Part shown: one piece after another, positions 52,831-63,880 of the stretch
Position numbering within the stretch: the stretch's first letter is position 1
Layout: each line of letters opens with the position of its first letter
Source of the DNA: Kordiimonas sp. SCSIO 12610
Lineage (GTDB): Bacteria; Pseudomonadota; Alphaproteobacteria; Sphingomonadales; Kordiimonadaceae
Reading direction: 5' to 3'
Length of the DNA stretch: 64,000 nucleotides
Assembly (NCBI RefSeq): GCF_024398015.1
Contig: NZ_CP073747.1
Coordinates: forward strand, 444,501-508,500
Notes under the pieces: generated by a model
What the model was told of the DNA's origin: nothing
Database searches by the model: none
What the model saw: only the letters and a program-made list of their open reading frames with translations
Position numbers and translations under genes: made by a program

Positions 52831-55431
52831 ATGAATATTGATACATATACCGAAAGGTCAAAGGGTTTTATCCAGTCAGCGCAGTCCCTTGCGCTTCGTG
52901 AAAATCATCAGCGGTTTACACCAGAGCATATTTTAAAAGTTTTGCTTGATGATAAGGAAGGTCTTGCGTCCAACCTTATTAATGCAGCTGGCGGTCAGGC
53001 AAAGCAAGCTCAGACAAGCATTAATGATCATATTGCTAAAATGCCTAAGGTAGAAGGCAGCGGTGCTGGTCAGCTTCATCTTGACCCGAGCACAGCACGT
53101 GTTTTCGCCAAAGCGGAAGAGATTGCTGACAAGGCTGGTGATAAATTTGTTACGGTTGAGCGTTTGTTGCTTGCGCTTGTCCTCTCGTCAGATAGTGAAG
53201 CAGGTAAAATTCTAAAGAGTGCCAATGTTGATGCCGCAAAATTGAATAAAGCTATCAACGACCTCCGTAAAGGTCGGGCTGCAAATTCCAGTTCTGCGGA
53301 AGATGCGTATGATGCCCTTAACAGATATGCGCAGGATTTAACTGAGCGCGCAAAAGCCGGGAAGTTGGACCCTGTAATTGGACGTGATGAAGAAATAAGG
53401 CGGACAGTCCAGGTTTTGTCACGGCGCACGAAAAATAATCCGGTTCTGATAGGCGAACCCGGCGTGGGTAAAACTGCAATTGCGGAAGGCCTTGCGCTGC
53501 GTATCGCGAACAGGGACGTTCCTGATAGCCTTCAGGACAAGCGTATCATGTCGCTTGATATGGGGGCGTTAATTGCTGGTGCTAAATACCGCGGCGAATT
53601 TGAGGAACGCCTAAAGGCTGTGCTGCAAGAAGTAGCGCACGGTGACGGCGATATAATCTTGTTTATCGATGAAATGCACACGCTTGTCGGTGCAGGCAAA
53701 ACTGACGGCGCTATGGATGCCTCGAACTTGTTGAAACCAGCGTTGGCACGCGGTGAACTTCACTGTATTGGTGCGACAACACTGAATGAATATAAGAAAT
53801 ATGTTGAGAAAGATGCTGCACTGGAGCGTCGTTTCCAACCTGTTGTTGTCGATGAACCAGGCGTAGAGGACACGATCTCCATCCTGCGGGGTTTGAAGGA
53901 AAAATACGAAGTGCATCATGGTATTCGTATTACGGACAATGCGATTGTTGCAAGTGCCACCCTTTCCAATCGATATATAACCGACCGATTTTTGCCCGAT
54001 AAGGCGATCGATTTGATGGATGAAGCCGCAAGTCGACTGCGGATGGAAACCGAATCAAAGCCCGAGGAAATAGACGAGCTTGATCGTAAAATTGTCCAAT
54101 TAAAGATTGAGCGCGAAGCGTTAAAGAAAGAAAAAGATGATGGTTCCAAGGCGCGTTTGAGCGACCTTGAAAAAGAGCTTAAAGACCTGGAAGAGCGCTC
54201 TAATGAATTAACAGCGCGCTGGAAAAATGAGAAAGACCGCCTTGCAGGTGGTCAACAAATTACCGAGCAGTTGGATGCGGCGCGTCAAAAACTTGCTGAG
54301 GCGCAGAGACGCGGTGATTTCGCGAAAGCAGGTGAGCTTCAACATAGCATTATCCCTGACCTGGAAAACAGGATTGCGCTGCAATCTAATGCGGCGCAGG
54401 ACGAAGGTGCTGAGGATGGTGTATCGAACCTGTTACGTGAAGAAGTAACCGATAGCGATATCGCGGCCGTTGTATCCCGATGGACAGGAATACCTGTTGA
54501 TCGAATGTTGGAAGGCGAGCGTGAGAAACTTCTTAAAATGGAGGCAGAATTAGGGAAAAGAGTTATTGGCCAAACCGAAGCCTTGTCTGCTGTTTCCAAT
54601 TCCGTAAGGCGTGCACGCGCTGGGTTGCAGGACCCACGAAGGCCGCTTGGTAGCTTTCTATTCCTTGGACCAACAGGGGTTGGTAAAACCGAGCTTACTA
54701 AAGCGCTTGCTGTTTTTTTGTTTGACGATGAACATGCGATGGTTCGTATCGATATGTCCGAATTTATGGAAAAGCATTCGGTTGCAAGGTTGATCGGGGC
54801 TCCTCCTGGATATGTTGGATACGAGGAAGGCGGTGTTTTAACAGAAACCGTGCGAAGGCGCCCTTATCAGGTTGTTTTGTTTGATGAGGTAGAGAAGGCT
54901 CATCCTGATGTGTTTAATGTTTTGTTGCAGGTGCTGGATGATGGCCGTTTAACCGATGGTCAAGGCCGTACGGTCGACTTTTCAAATACGATCATCATCT
55001 TAACCTCCAATTTAGGGTCGCCATTGATTGCTGATCTTAAAGATGGTGAAGATGTTGAAAGCGTGCGTGATCAGGTCATGGATGTGGTGAAAGGCGCATT
55101 CCGCCCAGAATTTATCAACCGCCTCGATGAAATTATTCTTTTCCACAGACTGGGTAGAGAGCATATGGCAGGCATTGTCGATATTCAGATCGATTATCTA
55201 AAGCATTTGCTTGAAGACCGGAATATAGACCTTGAATTAGAGGACGGTGCGATCAAATGGCTTGGTGATGCCGGATATGATCCGGTTTATGGTGCGCGTC
55301 CTTTAAAACGTGTCATTCAGAAAAATGTTCAGGACCCGCTTGCGGAAATGATTTTGAAGGGTGATGTGAAATCAGGTGGCAAGGTTAGTGTAGGATCATC
55401 TGAAATTGGCCTAAGCCTGAAAGTTACATAG
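52831..55431 (+). CDS. clpB: ATP-dependent disaggregase ClpB
   Basis: 866 residues: N-terminal domain, two AAA+ modules ([25 protein letters not shown]), and the coiled-coil middle domain with repeated Lys/Glu (about residues 415-520) that distinguishes ClpB from ClpA. Works with DnaK to dissolve aggregates. The open frame starts at TTG 52798, but [18 protein letters not shown] is the conventional N-terminus. Confidence 0.97.
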   Translation: MNIDTYTERSKGFIQSAQSLALRENHQRFTPEHILKVLLDDKEGLASNLINAAGGQAKQAQTSINDHIAKMPKVEGSGAGQLHLDPSTARVFAKAEEIADKAGDKFVTVERLLLALVLSSDSEAGKILKSANVDAAKLNKAINDLRKGRAANSSSAEDAYDALNRYAQDLTERAKAGKLDPVIGRDEEIRRTVQVLSRRTKNNPVLIGEPGVGKTAIAEGLALRIANRDVPDSLQDKRIMSLDMGALIAGAKYRGEFEERLKAVLQEVAHGDGDIILFIDEMHTLVGAGKTDGAMDASNLLKPALARGELHCIGATTLNEYKKYVEKDAALERRFQPVVVDEPGVEDTISILRGLKEKYEVHHGIRITDNAIVASATLSNRYITDRFLPDKAIDLMDEAASRLRMETESKPEEIDELDRKIVQLKIEREALKKEKDDGSKARLSDLEKELKDLEERSNELTARWKNEKDRLAGGQQITEQLDAARQKLAEAQRRGDFAKAGELQHSIIPDLENRIALQSNAAQDEGAEDGVSNLLREEVTDSDIAAVVSRWTGIPVDRMLEGEREKLLKMEAELGKRVIGQTEALSAVSNSVRRARAGLQDPRRPLGSFLFLGPTGVGKTELTKALAVFLFDDEHAMVRIDMSEFMEKHSVARLIGAPPGYVGYEEGGVLTETVRRRPYQVVLFDEVEKAHPDVFNVLLQVLDDGRLTDGQGRTVDFSNTIIILTSNLGSPLIADLKDGEDVESVRDQVMDVVKGAFRPEFINRLDEIILFHRLGREHMAGIVDIQIDYLKHLLEDRNIDLELEDGAIKWLGDAGYDPVYGARPLKRVIQKNVQDPLAEMILKGDVKSGGKVSVGSSEIGLSLKVT

Positions 55432-55459
55432 AAATTCAAGTTTCCACCCTTGAAAAGAA

Positions 55460-55483
55460 AAAGCCGGGGAAAACCCCGGCTTT
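55460..55483. terminator. Bidirectional intrinsic terminator
   Basis: AAAGCCGGGG (55460-55469) pairs with CCCCGGCTTT (55474-55483), loop AAAA. Placed between convergent clpB and the first TonB receptor gene; both sides have T-rich or A-rich tracts. Confidence 0.92.
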
Positions 55484-55489
55484 CGTTGT

Positions 55490-58400
55490 TTAGTAGAGTA
55501 CGTTGACCCCAAGGAAGAATACTCTTCCACGTGGACTAACCGGGAACGCATTCTCAGTAATGAATGGCGACTTGTTGGTTAAGTTATTCACACCACCATA
55601 TACGCGCACATTATCAGTTAACTGATAGCTTGCGTTGATATCATGAATGAATACCTCGTTAGTAATCGCATTACCTTCGCCGAACAATTCGGTGGCGGTT
55701 TCAATTTCTACACCGCGCAGGGCTTGGCTATCCATATATTGTGTCTGCCAACCAACGGTTATGCGATCATATGACCAATTCAAGAAACCGTTCCCTGCCC
55801 ATTCAGGCCTTTGCAATTCGCCCAATTCTGGGTCAACTGCTGTTAGGTCTGTTGGGTCAAAGAAGTTATCCAGTTTATCAAAATATGTTCCGTTGAAACC
55901 GATAGAGAATGCATGCTCATCAATATCAAAATCATATTTCGCCTGGAAATCTACACCAGCAGCTTCCAAAGCAGCAAAGTTCACCTGTTGTTGTCTCAGG
56001 AATGTAAAACCACCAAACTGAGGCGATGTTGTATCAGTGTTTCTTGTAAATAGATCACAGAACTGATTCGGGAATTGGCTAGAGTCGAAACATGCATCAA
56101 CAATGTCCTGTGCACTTGGCGCCTGAATTGCGTCGCTGATCTCAATATTCCAATAGTCGACAGAAATTGTCAGGCCGTCAAGGAAACTTGGTTGTAGGAC
56201 TACACCAACAGTGAAAGTATCAGCTGTTTCTTCCTGAAGGTCCGGGTTACCAACAGTTTCACCAACAAATCGTGCCGAAAGCGGATCTTGGAAACCAGCA
56301 GGCAAGCCTGCTGCAGCACAGTTTGCAACGCGGTTATTTCCGCGAGGGTCGCCTGTTGCAAGGAGGGCATCAATTTGACCCTGATCACATGGATCATTTG
56401 GACGGAAGAATGCTGCTTGTGCTGGGCTAAAGAGCTCGTCAATATTTGGTGCACGCACCGAACGTGAGTAACTCGCACGAATGCCAATGTCTTTATGCGG
56501 TGAATAATTTACGCCCGCATTCCAAGTGAATGTACTTCCAATTGTTGAATACTCAGAGTATCTCGCAGCAAGATCTAGTCTTAGTTCTTCTGCAAGGAAT
56601 TCACCTTCTAGAATTGGTAGGGAAAGCTCACCAAACAATTCGAATACATCAAAACCACCGCCTGAATTTTGAACGAGAGCACCAGAATCGAATGTTAGAG
56701 CATTCTGGTCTAAACCTAATTCGGAAACGGCCTGACCAGCGTTAATATCCGGTGTAGTTACTGGTGCAATACCACGAACCAGTGGATCGAAAACGGACTG
56801 GCTTCTTTCATCACGGTACTCAGCACCAAGAACGAAGGCAATTGGACCGCCTGGCAACTCAAGGAATTCTTCTGTTGTGCCAGAAACGTAGCCATTCAGC
56901 ACAAACTGCTCTAATTGGAAATCATTACGGACAGTTGTTGTAATAAAGTCGATTGCATCCTGACTAATATTGCCGGAACCGAAAATATTTGCTGGACGAC
57001 AAGACCCATCACCAGGATTAAAGGTAAAGAAGCCTGGATTGAAGGCTGGAATACCAAAAATAGTTGTAGCAGGCGCCGTTGGGTCGATATCAGAGCGACA
57101 AATAGCATTGCCACTTGCATCGGTGGTTGCATCGATAGCAGCAAAGAAACGATCAACGATTACGCGGTTACGGTCAATCACCTCTCGGTCAAAGCGGCCG
57201 TAGTTTGCGCTTAATTCATAGTTCCAACCATTGTCAAACTCGCCTTCAATACCACCAACAATACGATAGGTTTCACTGATAAAGGTATCAATATTTGGCC
57301 CAAGGTCTGATGGGTCACGAGTTACGAATAATCCGCCTGCTCGGTCAGCAACGGGCTGCAATGCGTCTGGGATGAACGGGTTATCAGGTCGTATTGTCAA
57401 AAGATCGTAGAAAGTATTGTTTGGTCCACCGGACTCGACTTCTTGACGGACAAATTTTGCTTCAATGAAAGCCGTAATATTGTCATTAAGCTCATAGTTT
57501 GCGGTTACATTGACGCTAAAACGTTCGTCATCAGGTGTTAGGAAACCAGCGTCGTTTCCGTCCAGGACACCAGAACCGCCAAATGCGTTAAAGTTACCAA
57601 CAATGAGACCGTCAGTTACAGGGCTGATGCTACCATCAGGGTTAGCAACGTGACACCCACCAGCGAGACCAAAAGCATTTGAGAAATCAAACAAGCCATT
57701 GAAGCCCACAAAGCTGTCGAGACAGTCTTCAACACCGTTTCCATCAACATCAAGACCAGATACCGAGAAGTCAGCAGGAATGATCGTACCGCCAGATGAG
57801 GTAATCGAGAATGTGGGTTGTGGCAGGATGACACGAGCAGGCGCGTTTGCGGCCCTGTCTATAAGGGCTTGCTCAGCAGCTGTTAGATTTGGTGCAGTGC
57901 CAAAGGTGTCAGTAAAGTCCTGGATGAAATTTGCGGCTGTGGGAATGTTAAATCCACGAGAAAAGCGGCCGTTTGCAGGACTAAAGAACTGTGCGAAGTT
58001 TGGTGTGTTTGTTGGATCAATATCGCCTAGCTGGAACCTAAGCGCTGGATTTGGGAAATCATCAGACTGTTGACCATTTCTGGTGAACTCGCGGTCGCCA
58101 AAGAGGATATTATCGCGGCGCGAATAATCGAAGGCTACGGTGAAATTACCGCGATCATCATCAAAGTTCTTACCGTATAAGATATTTGCCCGAAGGGTTT
58201 CACCGTCACCTTCATCAGAAATACTCCCTTGAACGTCAGCAGTGACACCCTCAAAGTCATCTTTCAAAATAAAGTTGATTACACCGGTTACAGCATCAGC
58301 ACCATAAATCGAAGATGCGCCACCAGTTAGGGTTTCTACACGTTCAATCAATGCAGGAGGAATAGTGTTAATATCTACAGCCTGTGTGCCCGCTACGCCA

Positions 58401-58819
58401 GATACGTGGCGGCGACCATCTACAAGAACCAAGGTTCTTTCGTTACCGAGGCCGCGTAATTGTAAAACGGCTTGACCTGTTCCAGCAGCAAAAATTCCAT
58501 CAATAGACCCTTCAGAACTGGAAGACGTCAACAAAGCAGGTTGGTCATTCAACACATCTGTTATATCTATCTCACCAGACAGGCGAAATTGTTCAGAGTC
58601 AAGAGTGGTTACAGGTGCAGGCGACGTTAAATTAGAGTCGCGCTTGATACGCGAGCCTGTAACAACAACTTCTTCAAATTCTTCATCATCATTTGCTGAG
58701 CTGTCTTGCGCAGATGCGCCAGTTAATCCTGCGCCGGTTGCGAATAGGGCAATCGCAGCAGTGCTAAGAAGATATTTTGAGCGCTTTCGTTTGTTTCGCT
58801 CAAGGCTGGTCAAAGTCAT
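55490..58819 (-). CDS. TonB-dependent outer-membrane receptor (first)
   Basis: A 1109-residue outer-membrane receptor. Signal peptide to about residue 38 (KYLLSTAAIALFATGAGLTGASAQ), TonB box FEEVVVTGSRI, plug domain (ALLTSSSSEGS, LVDGRRHVSG, YGADAVTGVINFILKDDF), and a 22-strand barrel ending with FFLGVNVLY and the terminal tyrosine. It probably imports a large substrate such as a polysaccharide fragment, siderophore or peptide; none can be inferred, as no transporter or enzyme genes flank it. Start ATG at 58819 has AAGGA six bases before it. A paralogue follows upstream on the strand. Confidence 0.92.
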   Translation of the reverse strand: MTLTSLERNKRKRSKYLLSTAAIALFATGAGLTGASAQDSSANDDEEFEEVVVTGSRIKRDSNLTSPAPVTTLDSEQFRLSGEIDITDVLNDQPALLTSSSSEGSIDGIFAAGTGQAVLQLRGLGNERTLVLVDGRRHVSGVAGTQAVDINTIPPALIERVETLTGGASSIYGADAVTGVINFILKDDFEGVTADVQGSISDEGDGETLRANILYGKNFDDDRGNFTVAFDYSRRDNILFGDREFTRNGQQSDDFPNPALRFQLGDIDPTNTPNFAQFFSPANGRFSRGFNIPTAANFIQDFTDTFGTAPNLTAAEQALIDRAANAPARVILPQPTFSITSSGGTIIPADFSVSGLDVDGNGVEDCLDSFVGFNGLFDFSNAFGLAGGCHVANPDGSISPVTDGLIVGNFNAFGGSGVLDGNDAGFLTPDDERFSVNVTANYELNDNITAFIEAKFVRQEVESGGPNNTFYDLLTIRPDNPFIPDALQPVADRAGGLFVTRDPSDLGPNIDTFISETYRIVGGIEGEFDNGWNYELSANYGRFDREVIDRNRVIVDRFFAAIDATTDASGNAICRSDIDPTAPATTIFGIPAFNPGFFTFNPGDGSCRPANIFGSGNISQDAIDFITTTVRNDFQLEQFVLNGYVSGTTEEFLELPGGPIAFVLGAEYRDERSQSVFDPLVRGIAPVTTPDINAGQAVSELGLDQNALTFDSGALVQNSGGGFDVFELFGELSLPILEGEFLAEELRLDLAARYSEYSTIGSTFTWNAGVNYSPHKDIGIRASYSRSVRAPNIDELFSPAQAAFFRPNDPCDQGQIDALLATGDPRGNNRVANCAAAGLPAGFQDPLSARFVGETVGNPDLQEETADTFTVGVVLQPSFLDGLTISVDYWNIEISDAIQAPSAQDIVDACFDSSQFPNQFCDLFTRNTDTTSPQFGGFTFLRQQQVNFAALEAAGVDFQAKYDFDIDEHAFSIGFNGTYFDKLDNFFDPTDLTAVDPELGELQRPEWAGNGFLNWSYDRITVGWQTQYMDSQALRGVEIETATELFGEGNAITNEVFIHDINASYQLTDNVRVYGGVNNLTNKSPFITENAFPVSPRGRVFFLGVNVLY

Positions 58820-59165
58820 GAATATTCCTTCCCCATACTTTGTAATATTGTTACGCAATTATAAGTTTCTGCGCATTAAAGATGTGTCAGAATAGACATA
58901 AACTATCGATCGTGTGTATTAATTTATTAATAGACGGCAGTTATAGCACCATAAATCATAGGTATATGTTACCAGAAAAGCACAGGGTTAGCGCTTGATT
59001 GGATAAGGATAGCGGCGTCTGTTGGGATTACGTCTGTGATTGACCATCAAGACATCAATATTATTTACACCCATATGGTCGATATCGAGCACTAATTTGA
59101 CATGAATAAGCTAAGAAAAAAGCCGGGAAAATTCCCCGGCTTTCATGATTTTAATTCAACAAATC
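58820..59165 (-). other. Intergenic region between the two TonB receptor genes
   Basis: 346 bases holding the terminator of the second receptor (59119-59143) and, presumably, the promoter of the first receptor. An AT-rich tract is present around 58918-58930. No open frame with a ribosome site was seen. Confidence 0.5.
59119..59143 (-). terminator. Intrinsic terminator of the second TonB receptor
   Basis: AAAGCCGGG (59119-59127) pairs with CCCGGCTTT (59135-59143); on the minus strand a T-run (TTTTTT) follows. Very similar in sequence to the terminator at 55460-55483. Confidence 0.92.
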
Positions 59166-62100
59166 TTAGAAGTTTGCACGTAGTGTGAAGAAGAACTCAC
59201 GACCACGGATTTCAGCATTGCCGAAATCATTTGAAACTTGTTGTAGTAGATTTGGTCTACGATCAGTCAAGTTGTTGATTGTAACTTGCGCAGTCAACTC
59301 GTCGAAGAACTGATAGCTAAGTGTTAAACTATGGATAGCACGTTGACCAGTTCTGGTTGGTGTGCTGCCATCAGGCAATTCAATTGTGTTATCGCCTACA
59401 ACACTAAATAGTGCTGAGTTCTGCCATGCAATTCTGTGGAATAGACGGAACTTCTCGTATGTGTAAGTTGTATCGAATGTAGCAGACCACTCAGGCTGGC
59501 CGAAGCTACCGATCACTGGATCAGCTGGCGCTGCAGCGTTAACCTGTGTGCGGTTTTCGATACGACGTACACCATTCAAGCGCCAAGAAAGGTTACCGTA
59601 GTCACCGTCTTGGAATGAACTGTCGAACAATGCGAGGATTGAATCAACTGGTGTGCTGTAGCGTGCATCAAACGTTACCAAACGAGTATCAGAGTTCGCA
59701 GCATTAAACTGACCTGTTGCGAAGTCGATAATCTGACCGTCCGCGTCACGAGTGAACGCGTTACAAACCGGGTTAGGATTGGTTTGGAAATCAGGGTCAT
59801 CGAAACACTGCTGCAAGATTGTAGTCAGTGTAAGTGACTGAATACGATCACGAAGCTGAATGCTTAGGTAATCAGCGCGTAGACGTAGACCTGGGATCCA
59901 ACGAGGTGAATATGCAAGGCCAATTGTCCAAGAATCCGCTACTTCAGGAAGAAGATTTGGATTACCAGATGTGGTACCAAGAACAGAAGCATTCACGATG
60001 TTAGATGTGAAGTCGCCGTTTACACCACCAAGTCCAATACTTTCACAGTTCGCTAGGCGAGTTGCTGGAACCTGACCGTTGTTGATGTTACGAGAATCAC
60101 ATGGGTCAGCAGCAAATGAGAAAGTGTTTGATACAGGTGTGAAAAGTTCAGCAAGTGCAGGTGTACGGATTGAACGTGTGTAGTTACCGTTGAATTGGAA
60201 GTCATTCAATACCTGTACACGACCTAGTAGAGTGTAGGTTGTGTTAGTATCAGATGTACCACCGATGTCAGTTGTAACAAGACGTACAGCCGGTTCGAAT
60301 GATGCACTGTTAATTAGTGTTTCACCAAACAGGCTCTCACCGATTTCCCAATCAGGGTCTACAATTGGAACGACTAGCTCGCCGTAGAATTCACTTGTAG
60401 TGAATGTTCCGCCTGAATCAACAGCTGGTGAGTTACGAGTAATACCAGAATTTTGTAGAGGTGATGAACCGAAGCTACCAGTTTCTCTACGTGATTCCCA
60501 ACCAACACCGAACTGGATCATACCAGTACCGAAATCAATCAAGTCACCGTTGAAGTTAGCTGCAACAACGCGCTGCTCGATATCAGTTTGTGTATTGATA
60601 AGAGCTTGAACAAACGCAAGTGCCTCTGGTGTTGCATTGCCAACACCGAACAAGTTCAACGGCACACAACCGTCTACAAATGGTTGTTCAGCATCGGTAA
60701 TACCATTACCTGAAGCGTTTTGTGGATCACCAGCACCTGGTGTACCAAGAGCTTGCTGAAGAACTACGTTACAAACGATGTCGCCAGCCTGTGCAGCTAA
60801 ACCTGCAGCAGAACTGATGAATACTGTTTCACCGTTACGTACAACAGCTGTACCATCAGCGATTACACCAGCAGTATCATCTGTTAGTGCAACAGCATCA
60901 ATTGCATTGATGAAGCGCGGATCGTTTACAGTTGTTGTGAAGTTATCAATATCAGTTGAACCGAAGTTTGTGTGTACTTCCCAGCTGAAGTCACGCTCAC
61001 CGATAGAGAAGTCGCCCTGTAAGCCGGAAACGACACGGTAAGTTGTGCTATCAATATCGATTTCGCCGTTGTTAACAAGGTCATTGTTAAAGCGGTTAAC
61101 GAAGAAGCTATCAATGCCATTATCAGATAGGAAATTAGCAGCTTGCTGAGTTAGGAACGGGTTGTCTGCTCCGAATTGAAGAGCACCAGACTCGTTCGGG
61201 AACGCAAACGTTTGGAAACCACCTTGGTTCGCAAACTCAGTACCGCGAGAGTTGTTAAGTGTAAACTCGAAGAATGCTGTGATGTTATCTGTAATGTCAT
61301 AGTGACCGATACCACCAAGAGTTACACGCTCTAAAGGTGTTTGGATTGTTCCAACATCATCGAATAAATCGAAGCCGTCACCACCAGCAGCGAAGAATGC
61401 TGAACCTGGAGGAGCTGTACCTGCTTGGAACGGAACAATGTCACCGTTATCAGCAAATTGAACAAATCCACCTACGTTAGGGAATTGACCAACGCCGAGT
61501 GATGGAATGATAGCACTACCAGGAGACAGAAGTCCGCCAGGTGTTACAATTTGTACATTCTGATCAAAGAAAACGTTAAATACGTCATTTGTTTCGCCGA
61601 TAAATGGCTCAGCATCAGAAATGAATGCACGTGCATTATTTGAAAGCAATGGTTGGCTGTTGAATTCCATAGAGAATGCAACGTTACCACGTCCGTCAGC
61701 GAAGTTACCGCCAATTACAGACTGAATCTGGTACGTAGAACCGTCACCACGCTGAGTCACACCATAACGACCAGAGACTGATAGGCCCTCAAAGTCATCA
61801 CGTAGAGTTACGTTAATTGTACCGGCAATGGCGTCAGAACCATAAACAGGTGCACCACCGATCGCGATAGTTTCAACGCGCTCAATAAGTGCGAAAGGAA
61901 TAGTGTTAAGGTCAACCTGAGAACCAGAGTTTGCACCAGAACCAAAAGTCGGAGGGTTCGATGATACGAAACGGCGACCGTTTACAACAGTAAGAGTCCG
62001 TTGTGAACCTAGTCCCAAGAAGTTAACGATGTTCTGACCGATGTTCAGACCAGCTTGGTTACCGTTTGGTGAAGCAGCTGGTGCACCGAATGCAGGTGTT

Positions 62101-62363
62101 TCGTTAAGTAGATCAGCGATGTTTACAAACGCACGATCATCAAAGTCTTGACGATCAAGTGTAATATTTGGCTGAGCGTTATCGATACCAGAACGTTTAA
62201 TACGTGAACCGGTAATAACAACTTCTTCCACTTCGGAATCGTCATCAACAGATGCGTCATCCTGTGCAACCGCGCCAGTGGTACCTAGGTAGCCCATCGC
62301 CGCGATAAGAGCTGAAGCTGTACCGTAGCTAAGACGATTCTTCAGCAAATCAAAATTACTCAT
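59166..62363 (-). CDS. TonB-dependent outer-membrane receptor (second)
   Basis: A 1065-residue receptor: signal peptide (LIAAMGYLGTTGAVAQ), TonB box VEEVVITGSRI, plug (VVNGRRFVSSNP, YGSDAIAGTINVTLRDDF), and a barrel ending FFFTLRANF. It shares architecture with the first receptor but has a different plug and loops. Its coding sequence favours a narrow codon set (many AAC, GGT, CGT), unlike most neighbours, which suggests strong expression. Strong ribosome site GGAGGAG eight bases before the ATG. Substrate unknown. Confidence 0.92.
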   Translation of the reverse strand: MSNFDLLKNRLSYGTASALIAAMGYLGTTGAVAQDDASVDDDSEVEEVVITGSRIKRSGIDNAQPNITLDRQDFDDRAFVNIADLLNETPAFGAPAASPNGNQAGLNIGQNIVNFLGLGSQRTLTVVNGRRFVSSNPPTFGSGANSGSQVDLNTIPFALIERVETIAIGGAPVYGSDAIAGTINVTLRDDFEGLSVSGRYGVTQRGDGSTYQIQSVIGGNFADGRGNVAFSMEFNSQPLLSNNARAFISDAEPFIGETNDVFNVFFDQNVQIVTPGGLLSPGSAIIPSLGVGQFPNVGGFVQFADNGDIVPFQAGTAPPGSAFFAAGGDGFDLFDDVGTIQTPLERVTLGGIGHYDITDNITAFFEFTLNNSRGTEFANQGGFQTFAFPNESGALQFGADNPFLTQQAANFLSDNGIDSFFVNRFNNDLVNNGEIDIDSTTYRVVSGLQGDFSIGERDFSWEVHTNFGSTDIDNFTTTVNDPRFINAIDAVALTDDTAGVIADGTAVVRNGETVFISSAAGLAAQAGDIVCNVVLQQALGTPGAGDPQNASGNGITDAEQPFVDGCVPLNLFGVGNATPEALAFVQALINTQTDIEQRVVAANFNGDLIDFGTGMIQFGVGWESRRETGSFGSSPLQNSGITRNSPAVDSGGTFTTSEFYGELVVPIVDPDWEIGESLFGETLINSASFEPAVRLVTTDIGGTSDTNTTYTLLGRVQVLNDFQFNGNYTRSIRTPALAELFTPVSNTFSFAADPCDSRNINNGQVPATRLANCESIGLGGVNGDFTSNIVNASVLGTTSGNPNLLPEVADSWTIGLAYSPRWIPGLRLRADYLSIQLRDRIQSLTLTTILQQCFDDPDFQTNPNPVCNAFTRDADGQIIDFATGQFNAANSDTRLVTFDARYSTPVDSILALFDSSFQDGDYGNLSWRLNGVRRIENRTQVNAAAPADPVIGSFGQPEWSATFDTTYTYEKFRLFHRIAWQNSALFSVVGDNTIELPDGSTPTRTGQRAIHSLTLSYQFFDELTAQVTINNLTDRRPNLLQQVSNDFGNAEIRGREFFFTLRANF

Positions 62364-62672
62364 ATTTCTCTCCTCCCAAGAAAGAAAAAATTAAAACAAA
62401 GCACTGGTCAGCCCCTACCAGTAACTTGAGACCCCACCAGGTCACAAAGTTAAACTGTATCTCTTAAGTTTATGAGTAAAGCTAAAGATTATAGTTAAGG
62501 TTATAAATCTAGATATTGTTGCAAAAATGTTACGTTTGTATGTGTGGAGCGAGATGCTATTTGCGGTTGAACGATCGTTGCGAATGACTTGTTGCAACGA
62601 TCGAAAATTATTAATCTAGAATTGAATAGGAAACTGTGTTTCTCAGGAAATGTGGAATTCAGGTAAGTTTAC
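62364..62672 (-). other. Receptor promoter region with a 10-bp inverted repeat
   Basis: 309 bases between the second receptor and the next gene on the same strand. CGATCGTTGC (62572-62581) is exactly complementary to 62594-62603 with a 12-base loop; it may end the upstream gene's transcript or be an operator. No gene was found. The remaining sequence, nearer the receptor, is AT-rich and should hold its promoter. Confidence 0.45.
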
Positions 62673-63200
62673 CTAGTCTACACGTTTTACCTTGCCACTG
62701 CGACCCGAATATTTGGTATTTTTGATCTTTATACTATAGCTGCCGAATAAGCCCTTTTTAATAATCACATTCGTTGGCTTATTTGGAATTGATAGGCTGG
62801 ACCCACTTGTTTCTTGCCATATTTGACCATTGTCGAGATAAAATGTGTAACGGCCACGAGCGTTTTTCCAATATCGTTTGAGGCCTGAAGTGATTCTATC
62901 AGGTGTTGCTTCCTGATAATATTTTGATGATCGCCCAAAAGCATCGTCGCCGCTGTATCTACGTTTGAAATCAGGCTTTTTTCCTTCGCTTTCACGGCGT
63001 TGTTCGTGAAACGAGTCTGGATCTTCTTTAAGCTTCTCTACGATTGTGTTGAAGCACGCAAGGCGATCTTCTGAATCCTTAATCTGGTCACACTGCAATA
63101 AATCTTGAACCTGACCATCCTGAGCATGTGCAGAGGAAAGTGGACTAATAAACATAAATGTCAATGAAGTCGCAGCGATTCGGATTAATGATTTTGTCAT
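62673..63200 (-). CDS. Secreted small protein, alphaproteobacterial family of unknown function
   Basis: A 175-residue exported protein: signal peptide (SLIRIAATSLTFMFISPLSSAHA), then DLLQCDQIKDSEDRLACFN, a cysteine pair pattern (C..C) seen in other short secreted alphaproteobacterial proteins, a charged middle, and RYTFYLDNGQIWQETSGSSLSIP with a basic beta C-terminus (IIKKGLFGSYSIKI...KVKRVD). I know this 'YLDNGQIWQ' domain only as an unnamed conserved family. It lies between the TonB receptor and a YbaN gene; no operon partner. Confidence 0.75.
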   Translation of the reverse strand: MTKSLIRIAATSLTFMFISPLSSAHAQDGQVQDLLQCDQIKDSEDRLACFNTIVEKLKEDPDSFHEQRRESEGKKPDFKRRYSGDDAFGRSSKYYQEATPDRITSGLKRYWKNARGRYTFYLDNGQIWQETSGSSLSIPNKPTNVIIKKGLFGSYSIKIKNTKYSGRSGKVKRVD

Positions 63201-63379
63201 GGATACACCTTGGATTAAAAACGATAGAACTATATTGATAGATTAAACGAAAAAAGCAAGCACTCACCATATCTAATACAGTTATAAAAATATATTATGT
63301 GCCCGCGGATTTCTCTATTGATACCCGAGTTTATAACTATAATTCCAAATATGCCAATTTCATGAACAGGTAACGTATT

Positions 63380-63766
63380 TTGACAAAATTAATATGGAAC
63401 ATACTCGGTGGTGTTTGTGTTTTTCTGGGAATTTTAGGGGTGATATTACCTCTTCTACCGACAACGCCCTTTGTTCTTTTGGCTGCATTTTGTTTTGCCA
63501 GAGGGTCTGATGTCTTTCATGATTGGTTATTAAACCACAAGGTATTCGGGCCGATTATAAGCGATTGGAATAATCACGGCGTTGTCTCCAGAAAAGCCAA
63601 AACAAGTGCAATTATATTTATGGCCTTTGCCGTTGGTTTGGCGGTTTATTTCAATGTTCCTGCCTTTGTTCTGATTATCCAGATTGCTATTTTATCAGGT
63701 GTTGCCATTTTCCTGTTAACACGACCTTCAAGCGCAGAAGATTTGGCCGAAGATTCGAATGAATGA
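63380..63766 (+). CDS. YbaN family (DUF454) inner-membrane protein
   Basis: A 128-residue protein with three predicted spans; the N-terminus LGGVCVFLGILGVILPLLPTTPFVLLAAFCFARGS is the DUF454 signature (VLPLLPTTPFxLLAA). Function unknown. Starts at a TTG codon (63380) aligned with the E. coli YbaN N-terminus; AGG lies nine bases before. Confidence 0.88.
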   Translation: MTKLIWNILGGVCVFLGILGVILPLLPTTPFVLLAAFCFARGSDVFHDWLLNHKVFGPIISDWNNHGVVSRKAKTSAIIFMAFAVGLAVYFNVPAFVLIIQIAILSGVAIFLLTRPSSAEDLAEDSNE

Positions 63767-63880
63767 TTCGGCTATGGTGATTAGCTTACATGATTACGGT
63801 CAAATTGACTGATTATTTAACCAGACATTAACGGTAAAAATATAATCTGACCCGACGTTAGAAAAGTATGAGGGATCGTC

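Noticed and set aside
58915-58935. TTAATTTATTAA as a CtrA box before the first TonB receptor.
   Set aside because: The spacing between the TTAA halves is four, not seven.
59090-59110. An extra copy of the regulator box at TTTGACATG.
   Set aside because: No matching half-site occurs 11 bases before it, so it lacks the direct-repeat structure.
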